Part shown: in pieces, positions 8,226 through 16,738 of the stretch | How positions within the stretch are numbered: the first letter of the stretch is position 1 | Layout of the letters: each line of letters opens with the position of its first letter | Assembly (NCBI GenBank): GCA_900540845.1 | Contig: UQHS01000001.1 | Coordinates: 121,913 to 185,912 of the forward strand | DNA: 64,000 bases | DNA from: an uncultured Collinsella sp. | Lineage (GTDB): Bacteria > Actinomycetota > Coriobacteriia > Coriobacteriales > Coriobacteriaceae | Direction: 5' to 3' | Notes under the pieces: model-generated | The model's database searches: none | What the model saw: the letters and a program-made list of their open reading frames with translations, nothing else | What the model was told of the DNA's origin: nothing | Made by a program: the position numbers and the translations under genes

Positions 8226-8672
8226 ATGCGCGCCGTCATTCAGCGGGTCTCCCGCGCGAGCGTCTCCATCGCCGGCGAGGTCGCCGGCGCGATTAACCAC
8301 GGGTACCTTATCTTGCTGGGCGTCGGCCACGCCGACACGCGCGCGGAGGCGGAGACGCTCTGGAACAAGATCTTCGCGCTGCGCATCAACGACGACGAGA
8401 ACGGCAAGACCAACCTCTCCCTTGACGATGTTGCCGGTGACGTCCTGGTCGTATCTCAGTTCACGCTGTTCGCGAACTGCAAAAAGGGTCGCCGCCCCTC
8501 CTTCATCGAGGCTGCCCCACCCGCGCAGGCGACCGAGCTGTACGAGTATTTCGTGGGCCTCGTCCGCGCCGACGTCCCGCGCGTCGCGACGGGGCGCTTC
8601 GGCGCCGACATGCAGGTGGAACTCGTCAACGACGGCCCCTTCACCATCGTGCTCGACACCGACGAGCTTTAA
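8226..8672 (+). CDS. dtd: D-aminoacyl-tRNA deacylase
   Basis: Protein of 148 residues, the typical length. Hydrolyses D-aminoacyl-tRNAs (D-Tyr, D-Asp and others). Both hallmark motifs occur: SQFTLFA near residue 76 and the cross-subunit proline motif NDGPFTIVLDT near the C-terminus. ATG 8226 starts one base after the rdgB stop, with GGGGGAG inside the rdgB 3' end, so the two are translationally coupled. Confidence 0.95.
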   Translation: MRAVIQRVSRASVSIAGEVAGAINHGYLILLGVGHADTRAEAETLWNKIFALRINDDENGKTNLSLDDVAGDVLVVSQFTLFANCKKGRRPSFIEAAPPAQATELYEYFVGLVRADVPRVATGRFGADMQVELVNDGPFTIVLDTDEL

Positions 8673-8738
8673 CCTCAATGTGGGGACCGCCTCTTAATTG
8701 AGGCGCGGCATCCGTCTCCCACACCCGCCAGCAGGGGC

Positions 8739-8768
8739 TTGAGCGCCACGACGGCTCCCTGCTATACT
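8739..8768 (+). promoter_or_regulatory. Likely sigma-70-type promoter of veg-ispE
   Basis: TTGAGC at 8739 and TATACT at 8763 with an 18-base spacer, about 60 bases upstream of the veg start codon. Confidence 0.5.
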
Positions 8769-8829
8769 TCTAGCGTTTGTCTATCTTGGGCGCATTCTGT
8801 CACGTGGCGCCCCGCAGGAGGCTGAGAGC

Positions 8830-9126
8830 ATGGAAGAGCTGGAAGTCAACCACGTTGAGGAGATCCAGGAGAAGCTGGCCGAGATGGTCGGCGATCGTGT
8901 GAAAGTCAAGGCCAACATGGGCCGCACCCGCGTCATCGAGCGCATGGGCGTCATCAAGGGCGTGCACCCGGCGGTGTTCATTGTCGAGGTGGACGAGCGT
9001 CGCGGCCGCAAATCGCGCCAGTCCTACCAGTACGTTGACGTGCTCACCGGCACGGTCGAGCTGTTCGACCCTGAGACCGGCGAGCACATCTTCACGCCGC
9101 TCGGCACCCAGCTCGAGGAGCACTAG
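8830..9126 (+). CDS. veg: Veg family protein
   Basis: Protein of 98 residues, matching the Veg family (DUF1021): GDRVKVKANMGRTRVIER, HPAVFIVEVDE and the RKSRQSYQYVDVLTGTVEL segment. In Bacillus subtilis, Veg stimulates biofilm matrix formation by an incompletely known route, and veg lies upstream of ispE as it does here. ATG 8830 follows GCAGGAGG. Its TAG stop directly abuts the ispE ATG. Confidence 0.92.
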   Translation: MEELEVNHVEEIQEKLAEMVGDRVKVKANMGRTRVIERMGVIKGVHPAVFIVEVDERRGRKSRQSYQYVDVLTGTVELFDPETGEHIFTPLGTQLEEH

Positions 9127-10101
9127 ATGGCGACGTCTTCGCCGTCTTCGCGCGCGGTGCCCAACCCGGCGTTCGATCCGTATCGCGCCGCCGTCCGCGC
9201 CTCGGCTCCGCAGGGCAAGTTCATGCTCATCACGGCGCCTGCAAAGATCAACCTGTACCTGGGCGTGCACGAGGGCGTGGACGAAGCGGGCTATCACCGT
9301 GTCGACACCGTGATGACGACGCTCGACATCGCGGATACGCTGGCGATTGCGCCGTCCGACCATCTCATGGTGAAGACGGTCCCGGAGGCCGATTTTCCTC
9401 AGGAGCACAACAGCGCCTACAAGGCCGCGGTCGCGATGGGCGAGGCGTTTGGCCGCGAGCCGAACTTCGCCATCCTCATCGATAAGCACATCCCCATTCG
9501 CGCGGGCCTGGGCGGACCGTCCACGGATGCCGCGGCGACCATTATGGGCATCTGCCGCTATTGGTGCGTCGATCCGCAGGATGAGCGCATCGACGCCGTG
9601 GCGCGTTCCATCGGTGCCGACGTGCCGTTTTTCCTGTATGGCCCGCCGGCTCATCTCGATGGTCGCGGAGACACCATGCGCGAGCTGTTCCGCCCGCTCA
9701 CGGGAACCGCAGTTGCCCTGATCAAGCCCATGACCGGCGGCGTGTCGACGGTCGAGGCGTATCGTCGCTTTGACGAGCATCCCGTCGAGGCCGGTTCGCT
9801 CGAGCCCATGCTCGACGCGATGCGCGCGCACGACGAGGAGGCCATTTTCGGGCGCGTCTCGAACAACTTGGCGCCCATCGCATGTGAGCTGTGCCCTGAG
9901 ATCGGGGAGATTCTCGAGTGGGTTCGCACCCAGCCCGACGTGCGCGCAGCCGATGTGTGTGGCTCCGGCGCGACGGTATTCGCCATCTGCAACACACAAA
10001 TGGCGGCCGAAAAGATCGGCATCGCTGCCATGAACGAACACGGATGGTGGGCGCAAGCTGCGAAAATGGAAAAATCTGGACCATTTGTCGCTGTGGGCTA
10101 G
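9127..10101 (+). CDS. ispE: 4-diphosphocytidyl-2-C-methyl-D-erythritol kinase
   Basis: Protein of 324 residues. ATP-dependent phosphorylation in the MEP isoprenoid pathway. GHMP-kinase features: ITAPAKINLYLGVH near residue 35, ATP loop PIRAGLGGPSTDAAAT near residue 128, and a C-terminal VCGSGATVFAIC near residue 278. The usual IspE begins close to the APAKINL motif; here 32 extra residues precede it if translation starts at 9127, where GAGGAG is well placed. A later ATG at 9223 would give the canonical N-terminus but has a weak site. ispD and ispF follow about 14 kb away. Confidence 0.93.
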   Translation: MATSSPSSRAVPNPAFDPYRAAVRASAPQGKFMLITAPAKINLYLGVHEGVDEAGYHRVDTVMTTLDIADTLAIAPSDHLMVKTVPEADFPQEHNSAYKAAVAMGEAFGREPNFAILIDKHIPIRAGLGGPSTDAAATIMGICRYWCVDPQDERIDAVARSIGADVPFFLYGPPAHLDGRGDTMRELFRPLTGTAVALIKPMTGGVSTVEAYRRFDEHPVEAGSLEPMLDAMRAHDEEAIFGRVSNNLAPIACELCPEIGEILEWVRTQPDVRAADVCGSGATVFAICNTQMAAEKIGIAAMNEHGWWAQAAKMEKSGPFVAVG

Positions 10102-10137
10102 CTTTTCGGTTTCGGCTCTGGTACTATAACCGAGCTT

Positions 10138-10214
10138 CGGGTTGTGGCTCAGCTTGGTAGAGCACCGCGTTCGGGACGCGGGGGTCGCTGGTTCAAATCC
10201 AGTCAACCCGACCA
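10138..10214 (+). tRNA. tRNA-Pro (anticodon CGG)
   Basis: CGGGTTG/CAACCCG acceptor stem, CCGCG/CGCGG anticodon stem with loop TTCGGGA (anticodon CGG), TTCAAAT T-loop and encoded CCA at 10212-10214. Confidence 0.95.
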
Positions 10215-10227
10215 TTTTTACATGATG

Positions 10228-10263
10228 CGAACTCGCTGGTTTCCGGCGGGTTCGCTTTTTTTG
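10228..10263 (+). terminator. Terminator after tRNA-Pro
   Basis: GCGAACTCGC pairs with GCGGGTTCGC (one wobble) and is followed by seven Ts. Confidence 0.75.
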
Positions 10264-10363
10264 CGGCGGCCGCGCCGAATTTGAGGTGGCCGCGCCGAGG
10301 TTTTGCGGCGGCTGCGCCGAAATTATGCACACAGTGCCGAAGTTTTCGGCGGCCGCGCCGAAG
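10261..10363. repeat. About 20-bp tandem repeat, five degenerate units
   Basis: Units of roughly TTGCGGCGGCCGCGCCGAA begin near 10261, 10281, 10301, 10323 and 10343; the fourth is the most divergent. No coding signal is present. Confidence 0.8.
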
Positions 10364-10365
10364 TA

Positions 10366-10422
10366 GGGTAAGAATGTCGAAAATATCGGCAAAAGCCCAG
10401 CGGATTTTGACATTTGTACCCT
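10366..10422. repeat. GGGTA..AATGTCGAAA palindrome family, copy 1
   Basis: Imperfect inverted repeat: left arm GGGTAAGAATGTCGAAAAT (10366-10384), right arm ATTTTGACATTTGTACCC (ending at 10422). Better-paired relatives lie at 41273 and 61896. Confidence 0.7.
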
Positions 10423-10471
10423 CAATCGTTGCGTTCGCCCTTTGTGGGGGGGGGCGATGGCTGCGGGCGCC

Positions 10472-10563
10472 GGGGCGCTCCGATTCGCTCACAGCCCCGG
10501 GGCATTCCGTTTGTCCGGTTCGCTGGGGGCGCTCCGATTCGCCCACAGCCCCGGGGTGTTCCG
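10472..10563. repeat. 54-bp-period direct repeat (two copies)
   Basis: GGGGCGCTCCGATTCG followed by CACAGCCCCGGGG occurs at 10472-10509 and again at 10526-10563 with three or four differences. It fills the non-coding gap before tatA; the rest of 10564-10800 shows only a candidate promoter (TTGTGC/TATACT near 10708-10737). Confidence 0.8.
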
Positions 10564-10806
10564 CTCGTTCCTCTGCGTCGGGAGCGACCGGCGCGGCGAG
10601 AAGATGGACACGACATCGAGAACTGTGGCAGACCCCACATATCGTTCAGAAGCCGTTTACCGAGCGCTTACGATGCGCGCCTGCGGCCCGTGTAAAATAG
10701 GCGGATGTTGTGCAGAGCCGTGATGGCGGGTTATACTCATGCGAGCTGTAACGCGTACGACGTCTCCGTCGTTCACGCCAAACGGATCGTTTCTGGGAGG
10801 AAATGT

Positions 10807-11064
10807 ATGTTCCCTAAAGGTTTTGAATGGGTTGTCATCCTTATCGTCGCCCTGCTGATCTTCGGCCCCAAGAATCTGCCAAAGCTCGGCAAGTCCCTCG
10901 GTAAGACCGTCAAGAACATCCGTGAGGGCATGTCCGGCGACGACGAGTCCACCACCGAGGAGGCCGAGGTCATCGAGGCCGCTGAGGACGACGAGGTCGC
11001 CCAGCTCGAGGCCCAGCTTGCTGCCGCCAAGGCCAAGAAGGAAGCCGCCAAGGACGCCGAGTAA
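10807..11064 (+). CDS. tatA: Twin-arginine translocase subunit TatA/TatB-like
   Basis: Protein of 85 residues: one N-terminal membrane helix (WVVILIVALLIFGP), the FGPKNLPKLGKSLGKTVKNI hinge plus amphipathic helix, and an acidic then Ala/Lys-rich tail. It forms the pore of the Sec-independent pathway for folded proteins together with TatC; tatC is not in the window. ATG 10807 follows GGGAGGAAATGT. With this hinge the protein is closer to TatA than TatB, but the two cannot be separated firmly by eye. Confidence 0.9.
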   Translation: MFPKGFEWVVILIVALLIFGPKNLPKLGKSLGKTVKNIREGMSGDDESTTEEAEVIEAAEDDEVAQLEAQLAAAKAKKEAAKDAE

Positions 11065-11163
11065 CCCGCGTACACATGGGTTGATCGCGGCCGGTTGACC
11101 CGCCAGGGTTTGCCGGTCGCTTTTGCTGTTATTCCGCACCTGTCACAAAGAGGAGTTCTGCGC

Positions 11164-11634
11164 ATGGACGTTAGCCAGATCGTACTGACCGCCGAGGGTC
11201 GCAAGAAGCTCGAGGAGGAGCTCGCATATCTCGAGGGTGAGAAGAGCCGCGAGATCGTCGAGCACATCAAGGAAGCCCGCGCGTTCGGCGACCTTTCCGA
11301 GAATGCCGAGTACGACGCCGCTAAGGAAGACCAGGCTCGCAACGCCGCCCGCATCGCCGAGATTCGCGCCACGCTGGCCAACGCCCAGGATGCCGTCGCC
11401 GGCTCCAGCATGATCGTCTCCATCGGCAGCACCGTCTCCCTCGTCGACGGCGACGGCGAGGTCTCCGACTTCACCATCGTCGGTACCACCGAGACCAACG
11501 TGCTCGAGCACAAGATCTCCAACGAATCTCCCGTCGGCCGCGCCATCATCGGTCACGGCGAGGGCGAAAGCGTCGAGGTCGTGCTCGCGTCTGGCAAGAA
11601 GCGCGTCTACACCATCGCCAAGATTTCGCGCTAG
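11164..11634 (+). CDS. greA: Transcription elongation factor GreA
   Basis: Protein of 156 residues, standard length. The N-terminal coiled coil carries the acidic tip FGDLSENAEYDAAKEDQA (about residues 41-58), which enters the RNA polymerase secondary channel and triggers transcript cleavage; the C-terminal FKBP-like domain ends SPVGRAIIGHGEGESVEV. ATG 11164 follows AAAGAGGAG. The stop codon lies inside the left arm of a strong hairpin. Confidence 0.96.
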   Translation: MDVSQIVLTAEGRKKLEEELAYLEGEKSREIVEHIKEARAFGDLSENAEYDAAKEDQARNAARIAEIRATLANAQDAVAGSSMIVSIGSTVSLVDGDGEVSDFTIVGTTETNVLEHKISNESPVGRAIIGHGEGESVEVVLASGKKRVYTIAKISR

Positions 11635-11670
11635 GGTTCGCACACCACAGTTCAGGTAGAACCCTAGCGC
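11628..11670 (+). terminator. Hairpin spanning the greA stop codon
   Basis: Perfect 12-bp arms GCGCTAGGGTTC (11628-11639) and GAACCCTAGCGC (11659-11670); the greA TAG is inside the first arm. The downstream T content is modest (TTGTC), so it may act as a terminator or as 3'-end protection. The remaining 11671-11936 holds no recognisable feature apart from a small AGCGGG/CCCGCT hairpin near 11897. Confidence 0.6.
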
Positions 11671-11936
11671 TTGTCCCGCTCCTTGGCGCCGCATGGCGCT
11701 AGGGGGCGGTTTTCGTTTATGCCCCTGTGCACCCAAGAGCGCGGCGCCGCCTTCGCGCTCGGCAGACGAAGCCGTGCCAGCGGGGAGCCGCCGCTCAAAG
11801 AAGCTTCGTTACACCCGCAACGCGCCTTCAATCTCGGTGTGCGCCGCCAAGCGCCGGTGTGCGCCACCGCACAGAGGGGTCGTATGTCTAGAGCCCAGCG
11901 GGGGAGGTCCCGCTGCATGAGAGAGGAGCTATTCGC

Positions 11937-13922
11937 ATGGCCGAGAACCTTGAGGCCACCGAGGCCGTCAACACGCTGAACGACGAGCGCGCTCGCCGTC
12001 TTGCCGACCGCGCCGCGCTGTACGCCGCCGGCAAGAACCCCTATCCCGAGCACTCGAACGTGACCGACCACGCCGCCGACCTGCTCGAGCGCTACGAGGA
12101 GCTCGCAAACGAGGAGATCGCCCCCGAGACCGTCACCATCGGTGGCCGTGTGGTCGCCAAGCGCGGCCAGGGCAAAATCATGTTCATCGTGGTGCGCGAC
12201 CCTTCCGCCGACATCCAGCTCTTCTGCCGTGTGAACGATGTGGAGGAGGCTTCTTGGGAGGTCTTGAAGGACCTCGATCTCGGCGATATAGTGCAGGCCA
12301 CCGGCCAGGTCACCCGCACCAAGCGCGGTGAGCTGTCCGTCGCACCCCGTACCGCACAGCTGCTCTCCAAGGCCGTTCGTCCGCTTCCCGAGAAGTTCCA
12401 CGGCCTCTCCGACAAGGAGACCCGCTATCGCCAGCGCTACGTTGACCTCATCGTGAACGAGGACGTGCGCGAGACCTTCCGCAAGCGCTCCGCCATCGTG
12501 TCGGCTTTCCGCCGCTACATGGAGGACAACGGCTACATGGAGGTCGAGACCCCCATCCTGCAGTCCATTCAGGGCGGCGCCACGGCCAAGCCGTTCATCA
12601 CGCACTTCAACGCGCTGAATCAGGAGAACTACCTGCGCATCGCCACCGAGCTGCACTTGAAGCGCCTGCTCGTGGGCGGCTATGAGCGCGTGTTCGAGAT
12701 TGGCCGTATCTTCCGCAACGAGGGCATGGACCTCACGCACAACCCCGAGTTCACCACCATGGAGGCCTACCGCGCCTACTCCGACCTCGAGGGCATGAAG
12801 GAGCTCGCCGAGGGCGCCATCAAGGCCGCCGCGCGCGCCATCGGTCTCGAGGGTATGATCGACTACCAGGGTCAGGTCATCGACTTGTTCTCCCCGTGGC
12901 AGTCCCGTCCCATGACCGACGTCGTCTCCGAGGTTTTGGGCCGCACCATCACCATGGACACGCCGGTGGAGGAGCTGCGCGCCGCCTGCGACGAGCACGA
13001 TATCGAGTACAAGCCCGAGTGGACCGCCGGCAAGCTCATCGCCGAGCTGTTCGATGAGCTGGGCGAGGCCATCCTCATCAACCCGACCTTCGTCGTGGAC
13101 TACCCCGTCGAGGTGTCCCCGCTCGCCAAGCGTCACGAGGACGACCCGCGCCTCACGCACCGCTTTGAGCTCTTCATCGCCGCGCATGAGTACGCCAACG
13201 CGTTCTCCGAGCTCAACGACCCGGTCGACCAGGCCGAGCGCTTCGCCGCGCAGATGGAGGAGAAGGCCGGCGGCGATGACGAGGCCATGGAGTACGACGA
13301 GGACTACGTGCGCGCGCTCGAATACGGCATGCCCCCGGCGGGCGGCATCGGTATCGGCATCGACCGCGTCGTCATGCTGCTCACCAACTCCACGTCCATC
13401 CGCGACGTCCTGCTGTTCCCGCACATGAAGCCTGAGAAGGGCTCCAAGTCCGGCGCTGCTGCGGCAAAGGCCGCCCAGATGGCCGGGGCCGGCGCCGCCG
13501 CGAGCCCGTTCGTTAAGCCGATGAAGCCCACGAACGACTACTCAAAGGTCGTCGTCGAGCCGCTGTTCGAAGATTTCGTCGACTTCGACACGTTCGCCAA
13601 GAGCGATTTCCGCGCGGTGAAGGTCAAGGACTGCGTTGCCGTGCCCAAGTCCAAGAAGCTGTTGAACTTCACCCTGGATGACGGCACCGGTACCGACCGC
13701 ACCATCCTGTCCGGTATCCACGACTACTACGAGCCGGAGGACCTGATCGGCAAGACGCTCATTGCCATCACCAATCTGCCCCCGCGCAAGATGATGGGCA
13801 TCCCCAGCTGCGGCATGATCATCTCCGCTGTGCATGCTGAGGCCGAGGGCAACGAGACGCCCGAGCGCCTCAACGTGCTGATCGTGGATGATTCCATTCC
13901 GGCAGGCGCCAAGCTGTACTAG
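11937..13922 (+). CDS. lysS: Lysyl-tRNA synthetase (class II) with C-terminal tRNA-binding domain
   Basis: Protein of 661 residues against about 500 for ordinary LysRS. Residues about 60-165 form the OB anticodon domain, and about 175-500 the class II core: RQRYVDLIVNED, RIFRNEGMDLTHNPEFTTME and motif 3 GIGIGIDRVVMLLT. An Ala/Gly-rich linker (about 505-530) leads to an EMAP-II/MetRS-beta-like OB domain (about 537-661: VDFDTFAKSDFRAVKVKDC, GTDRTILSGIHDYYEPEDLI, TNLPPRKMMGIPSCGMIISA). This appended domain normally binds tRNA non-specifically in MetRS and Trbp111. ATG 11937 follows GAGAGGAG. Confidence 0.95.
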   Translation: MAENLEATEAVNTLNDERARRLADRAALYAAGKNPYPEHSNVTDHAADLLERYEELANEEIAPETVTIGGRVVAKRGQGKIMFIVVRDPSADIQLFCRVNDVEEASWEVLKDLDLGDIVQATGQVTRTKRGELSVAPRTAQLLSKAVRPLPEKFHGLSDKETRYRQRYVDLIVNEDVRETFRKRSAIVSAFRRYMEDNGYMEVETPILQSIQGGATAKPFITHFNALNQENYLRIATELHLKRLLVGGYERVFEIGRIFRNEGMDLTHNPEFTTMEAYRAYSDLEGMKELAEGAIKAAARAIGLEGMIDYQGQVIDLFSPWQSRPMTDVVSEVLGRTITMDTPVEELRAACDEHDIEYKPEWTAGKLIAELFDELGEAILINPTFVVDYPVEVSPLAKRHEDDPRLTHRFELFIAAHEYANAFSELNDPVDQAERFAAQMEEKAGGDDEAMEYDEDYVRALEYGMPPAGGIGIGIDRVVMLLTNSTSIRDVLLFPHMKPEKGSKSGAAAAKAAQMAGAGAAASPFVKPMKPTNDYSKVVVEPLFEDFVDFDTFAKSDFRAVKVKDCVAVPKSKKLLNFTLDDGTGTDRTILSGIHDYYEPEDLIGKTLIAITNLPPRKMMGIPSCGMIISAVHAEAEGNETPERLNVLIVDDSIPAGAKLY

Positions 13923-14285
13923 ACCTTGGTTCCGCCGTTCTAACGAACAGCGGCATACTTGACGCTGCGAAGCCGCCAGTCGGGCAATCTGCCTTTCAAT
14001 CGTCGGGCGCGTGCATGAGCACGCATCCCTTCTCTTTCAAGGCACCTTGCTCCGGCTGGCGGCTTCTTGCTGTCGCGCGCTCGACCTACAGCGGTACAAT
14101 GCCGGGCGCCATACAAGTTGCCGGGGTCGAACGTGGGTTTGCAAAGGCCCAATTCTCCTCATGCGCGGTCCGTCTGTCGATATCGCGGTTGTCGTTCAGG
14201 GGTGCGGGCTGGCTAGCTCGCGGAAACTCTGGGAATATATAGTATGTATGTCGAAAGTCGGCACCCGACGAGCCAAGGAGGCACC
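13923..14285. other. Intergenic region without recognised feature
   Basis: 363 bases between lysS and the dipeptidase gene. No ORF here has a plausible ribosome site or family resemblance. A TATAGTATG stretch near 14239-14247 may hold the promoter of the downstream gene. Confidence 0.5.
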
Positions 14286-15743
14286 ATGGAATACAAGATC
14301 ACCGGTTACGAGCCCGCCAAGCTGTTCCACTACTTCGAGGAGATCAGCGCCATCCCGCGTGGATCGGGCAACGAGAAGCAGATCAGCGACTTTTTGGTGG
14401 CGTTTGCCAAGGACCACGGCCTGTGGGTTTACCAGGACGAAGTCCACAACGTGATTATCAAGAAGGCCGCTTCCGCCGGTGCCGAGGACAAGCCCGCCGT
14501 CATGCTCCAGGGTCACATCGACATGGTGTGCGACAAGCTCGGTACCGTCGAGCATGATTTTGAGAAGGACGGCATCGACCTGATCGTCAAGGACGGCGTC
14601 CTCACCGCCAACGGCACCACGCTCGGCGCCGATAACGGCATCGCCGTGGCGCTCATGCTCACCGTGCTGGACGACGACACACTCCCGCACCCGGCGCTCG
14701 AGTGCGTCTTCACCACCGATGAGGAGTCCGGCCTGGTGGGCGCGGAAACCCTCGACAAGTCCCAGATCGACGCCCGCATCATGATCAACCTCGACTCCGA
14801 GGAGGAGGGCGTCGCCACCGTCAGCTGCGCCGGCGGCGTCGTGGTCACCTACACGCGCCCCATCACGCGCGAGCACAAGTCCGGCAGCGTCCTCAAGCTC
14901 GAGATCTCCGGCCTGCTTGGCGGCCACTCCGGCGCCGACATCCACCTCGAGCGCGGCAACGGCAACCTCATCATGGCCCGCATCGTCGAGCGCCTCATGA
15001 TTGCCAGCGACCCCGCCCTCGTGAGCTTCAACGGCGGCACCAAGGACAACGCCATCAACCGCGAGTGCGCCGCTGAGCTCGTCTACGCCGATCACGCCTC
15101 CGCCACGGCCGGCGCCGAGCTCGCCCAGACCATCATTGACGCGGTCTCCGCCGAGCTCGAGACCTACGACCCTGGGTTCACCTGCGCCCTCACCATCGTC
15201 GACGATGCCGAGGCCGAGGCCATCAACGAGGACACTGCGCTTGCCTTCGTCCGCGCCATTCGCCTGGCGCCCAATGGCGTGATGCGCCGCAACCTCGCCG
15301 CCGACGGCGCCGTGGACGTCTCCTCCAACATCGGCGTGGTCGCCACCTCCGACACCGAGGCCAAGATTCTGCTGTCCCCGCGTTCCTCCATCACCTCCCT
15401 GCAGGAGGAGTTCAAGGATCGCCTGCAGACGCTCGCTGACGTGCTCGGCTTCGACGCCAAGTTCGAGTTTGAGTATCCGGGTTGGAGCTACGCCGAGCAC
15501 TCTCCGGTGCGCGACGTGTTCCTCGAGAGCTATCGCGGGCTGTTCGGCTCCGAGTTGCGCATCGAGTCCATCCACGCCGGCCTTGAGTGCGGCCTGTTCG
15601 CCGAGGCCCTCGACGGTCTCGATGCCATCGCCGTCGGTCCGACCTTGAAGGACGTGCACACGCCCGACGAGTCCATGGAGCTCGCTTCCTCCGAGCGCTT
15701 CTATACCTTGCTCGTCGACGTGCTCGCTCGCCTTGCCGCTTAA
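14286..15743 (+). CDS. pepD: Aminoacyl-histidine dipeptidase (PepD, M20 family)
   Basis: Protein of 485 residues. A metal-dependent dipeptidase, with Xaa-His (carnosine-type) peptides as the usual substrates. M20 signatures: HIDMVCDKLG near residue 78, GADNGIAVALML near 118, TTDEESGLVGAE near 146 and NLDSEEEG near 170; LLGGHSGADIHLERGN marks the lid domain and the C-terminal GLECGLFAEAL carries another ligand. ATG 14286 follows AAGGAGG. Apparently monocistronic, with a strong shared terminator downstream. Confidence 0.93.
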   Translation: MEYKITGYEPAKLFHYFEEISAIPRGSGNEKQISDFLVAFAKDHGLWVYQDEVHNVIIKKAASAGAEDKPAVMLQGHIDMVCDKLGTVEHDFEKDGIDLIVKDGVLTANGTTLGADNGIAVALMLTVLDDDTLPHPALECVFTTDEESGLVGAETLDKSQIDARIMINLDSEEEGVATVSCAGGVVVTYTRPITREHKSGSVLKLEISGLLGGHSGADIHLERGNGNLIMARIVERLMIASDPALVSFNGGTKDNAINRECAAELVYADHASATAGAELAQTIIDAVSAELETYDPGFTCALTIVDDAEAEAINEDTALAFVRAIRLAPNGVMRRNLAADGAVDVSSNIGVVATSDTEAKILLSPRSSITSLQEEFKDRLQTLADVLGFDAKFEFEYPGWSYAEHSPVRDVFLESYRGLFGSELRIESIHAGLECGLFAEALDGLDAIAVGPTLKDVHTPDESMELASSERFYTLLVDVLARLAA

Positions 15744-15778
15744 CCTGCCCATCGCCTTTCCCGGCGTCAACGGCACGC

Positions 15779-15811
15779 AAAAGGCCCTCGCTTCGCGCGA
15801 GGGCCTTTTTT
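15779..15811. terminator. Bidirectional terminator between pepD and the gntR gene
   Basis: AAAAGGCCCTCGC, loop TTCG, GCGAGGGCCTTTTTT: serves the convergent genes on both strands. Confidence 0.9.
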
Positions 15812-15852
15812 ATATACGCCGCGTGCCGCACGCGGCGTTGCCCGTCGACGTG

Positions 15853-16503
15853 CTACCACACGGTGAACGGCGCGTTTTCGGTGTCCCAGTGCACGTCGCG
15901 AATGAAGTCGCGCACGCCCGGGGCATCCTTGGCCTCAAACAGCTCGAGGATGCGGCGATGCTCCTCGTTCGCCTTGCGCAGGAGTTCCTGGGCGGTCGAT
16001 TGCCCAACGGCCCCGTAGTCGCGCTTGATGAAGTTGTGCCCCATCTGGCTGATGAGCTTGAGCAGGCGCTCGTTGCCGCACCGCTGCGTATACGCGTGGT
16101 GAAACTCGCGCTGGATATCGTCGTATTTCATGATCAGGCCGCTTTCGATGGCAAGGTCCATGGACCCCACGTGAAAGCGCATCTGGGCGAGGTCCCCTTC
16201 GGAGAGGAGGGGACAGGCTAGAAATGCGGCTTGCCCGTCGAGCGGCCCCATGATCTCGAACACCTCGATGGCGTTCTCACGGTCGAACCCTCGCACGCGA
16301 AACCCTCGGCGGGGCTGGTTGTCGAGGTAGCCGTCACTGGCGAGCTGGATGAGCGCCTCGCGGACCGGCGTGCGCGAGACCCCCATGGCATCGCAGATGG
16401 TCTGCTCGCTCAAGCGGTCCCCGGCCGACAGCTCGCCGGTTTCAATGCGGGCGGCGATGTACTCATAGACGTGCTCCTTGAGCGGTCGTTGCAGGTCGAC
16501 CAT
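15853..16503 (-). CDS. GntR-family regulator (FadR/FCD subgroup)
   Basis: Protein of 216 residues. N-terminal winged helix (LKEHVYEYIAARIETGELS..DRLSEQTICDAMGVSRTPVREAL, about residues 8-55) and an all-helical FCD ligand domain (about 80-210) with His/Asp metal-ligand positions (REFHHAYTQ; EEHRRILELFEA). It is divergent from the DDAH gene, and a TTGTATACAA half-palindrome in the shared region fits the TNGTNNACNA operator type of this family. Probable role: repressor of the DDAH/ArcD-like operon responding to a small-molecule acid or amino acid (inference). ATG 16503 follows AAGGAG. Confidence 0.9.
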   Translation of the reverse strand: MVDLQRPLKEHVYEYIAARIETGELSAGDRLSEQTICDAMGVSRTPVREALIQLASDGYLDNQPRRGFRVRGFDRENAIEVFEIMGPLDGQAAFLACPLLSEGDLAQMRFHVGSMDLAIESGLIMKYDDIQREFHHAYTQRCGNERLLKLISQMGHNFIKRDYGAVGQSTAQELLRKANEEHRRILELFEAKDAPGVRDFIRDVHWDTENAPFTVW

Positions 16504-16650
16504 GTATGCTCCTTGCGATAGGGTGTCGTGATACGAGAATCGTATGCAATATGAATCCTCGTCAAGTAATTCTATAAAGATAGCAACTAACTGGCAATAT
16601 CTCATAATCCAGTGAGTAGTACGCTCACCGAGGAAAAGCTACCGTTCAAA

Positions 16651-16667
16651 TTGTATACAATATACAA
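16651..16667. promoter_or_regulatory. Candidate GntR operator / promoter upstream of ddaH
   Basis: TTGTATACAATATACAA: two overlapping near-palindromes in an AT-rich island about 75-90 bases upstream of the DDAH start. A related CGTATGCAATATGAAT lies near 16542. Fits the FadR-group consensus TNGTNNACNA. Confidence 0.55.
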
Positions 16668-16738
16668 AACGAAACGGCGGCCGTAGGATAGAGGCAGCGA
16701 AAGGGGAAAGGCCCCGAAACACCAAAAGGAGGGTCATC

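Noticed and set aside
11664..13424. 586-codon minus-strand ORF over lysS
   Set aside because: Antisense of a highly conserved synthetase; low-complexity Val/His/Leu composition.
14011..14454. ORFs in the lysS-pepD gap
   Set aside because: They overlap the pepD start in another frame, have no ribosome site and no resemblance to known proteins.
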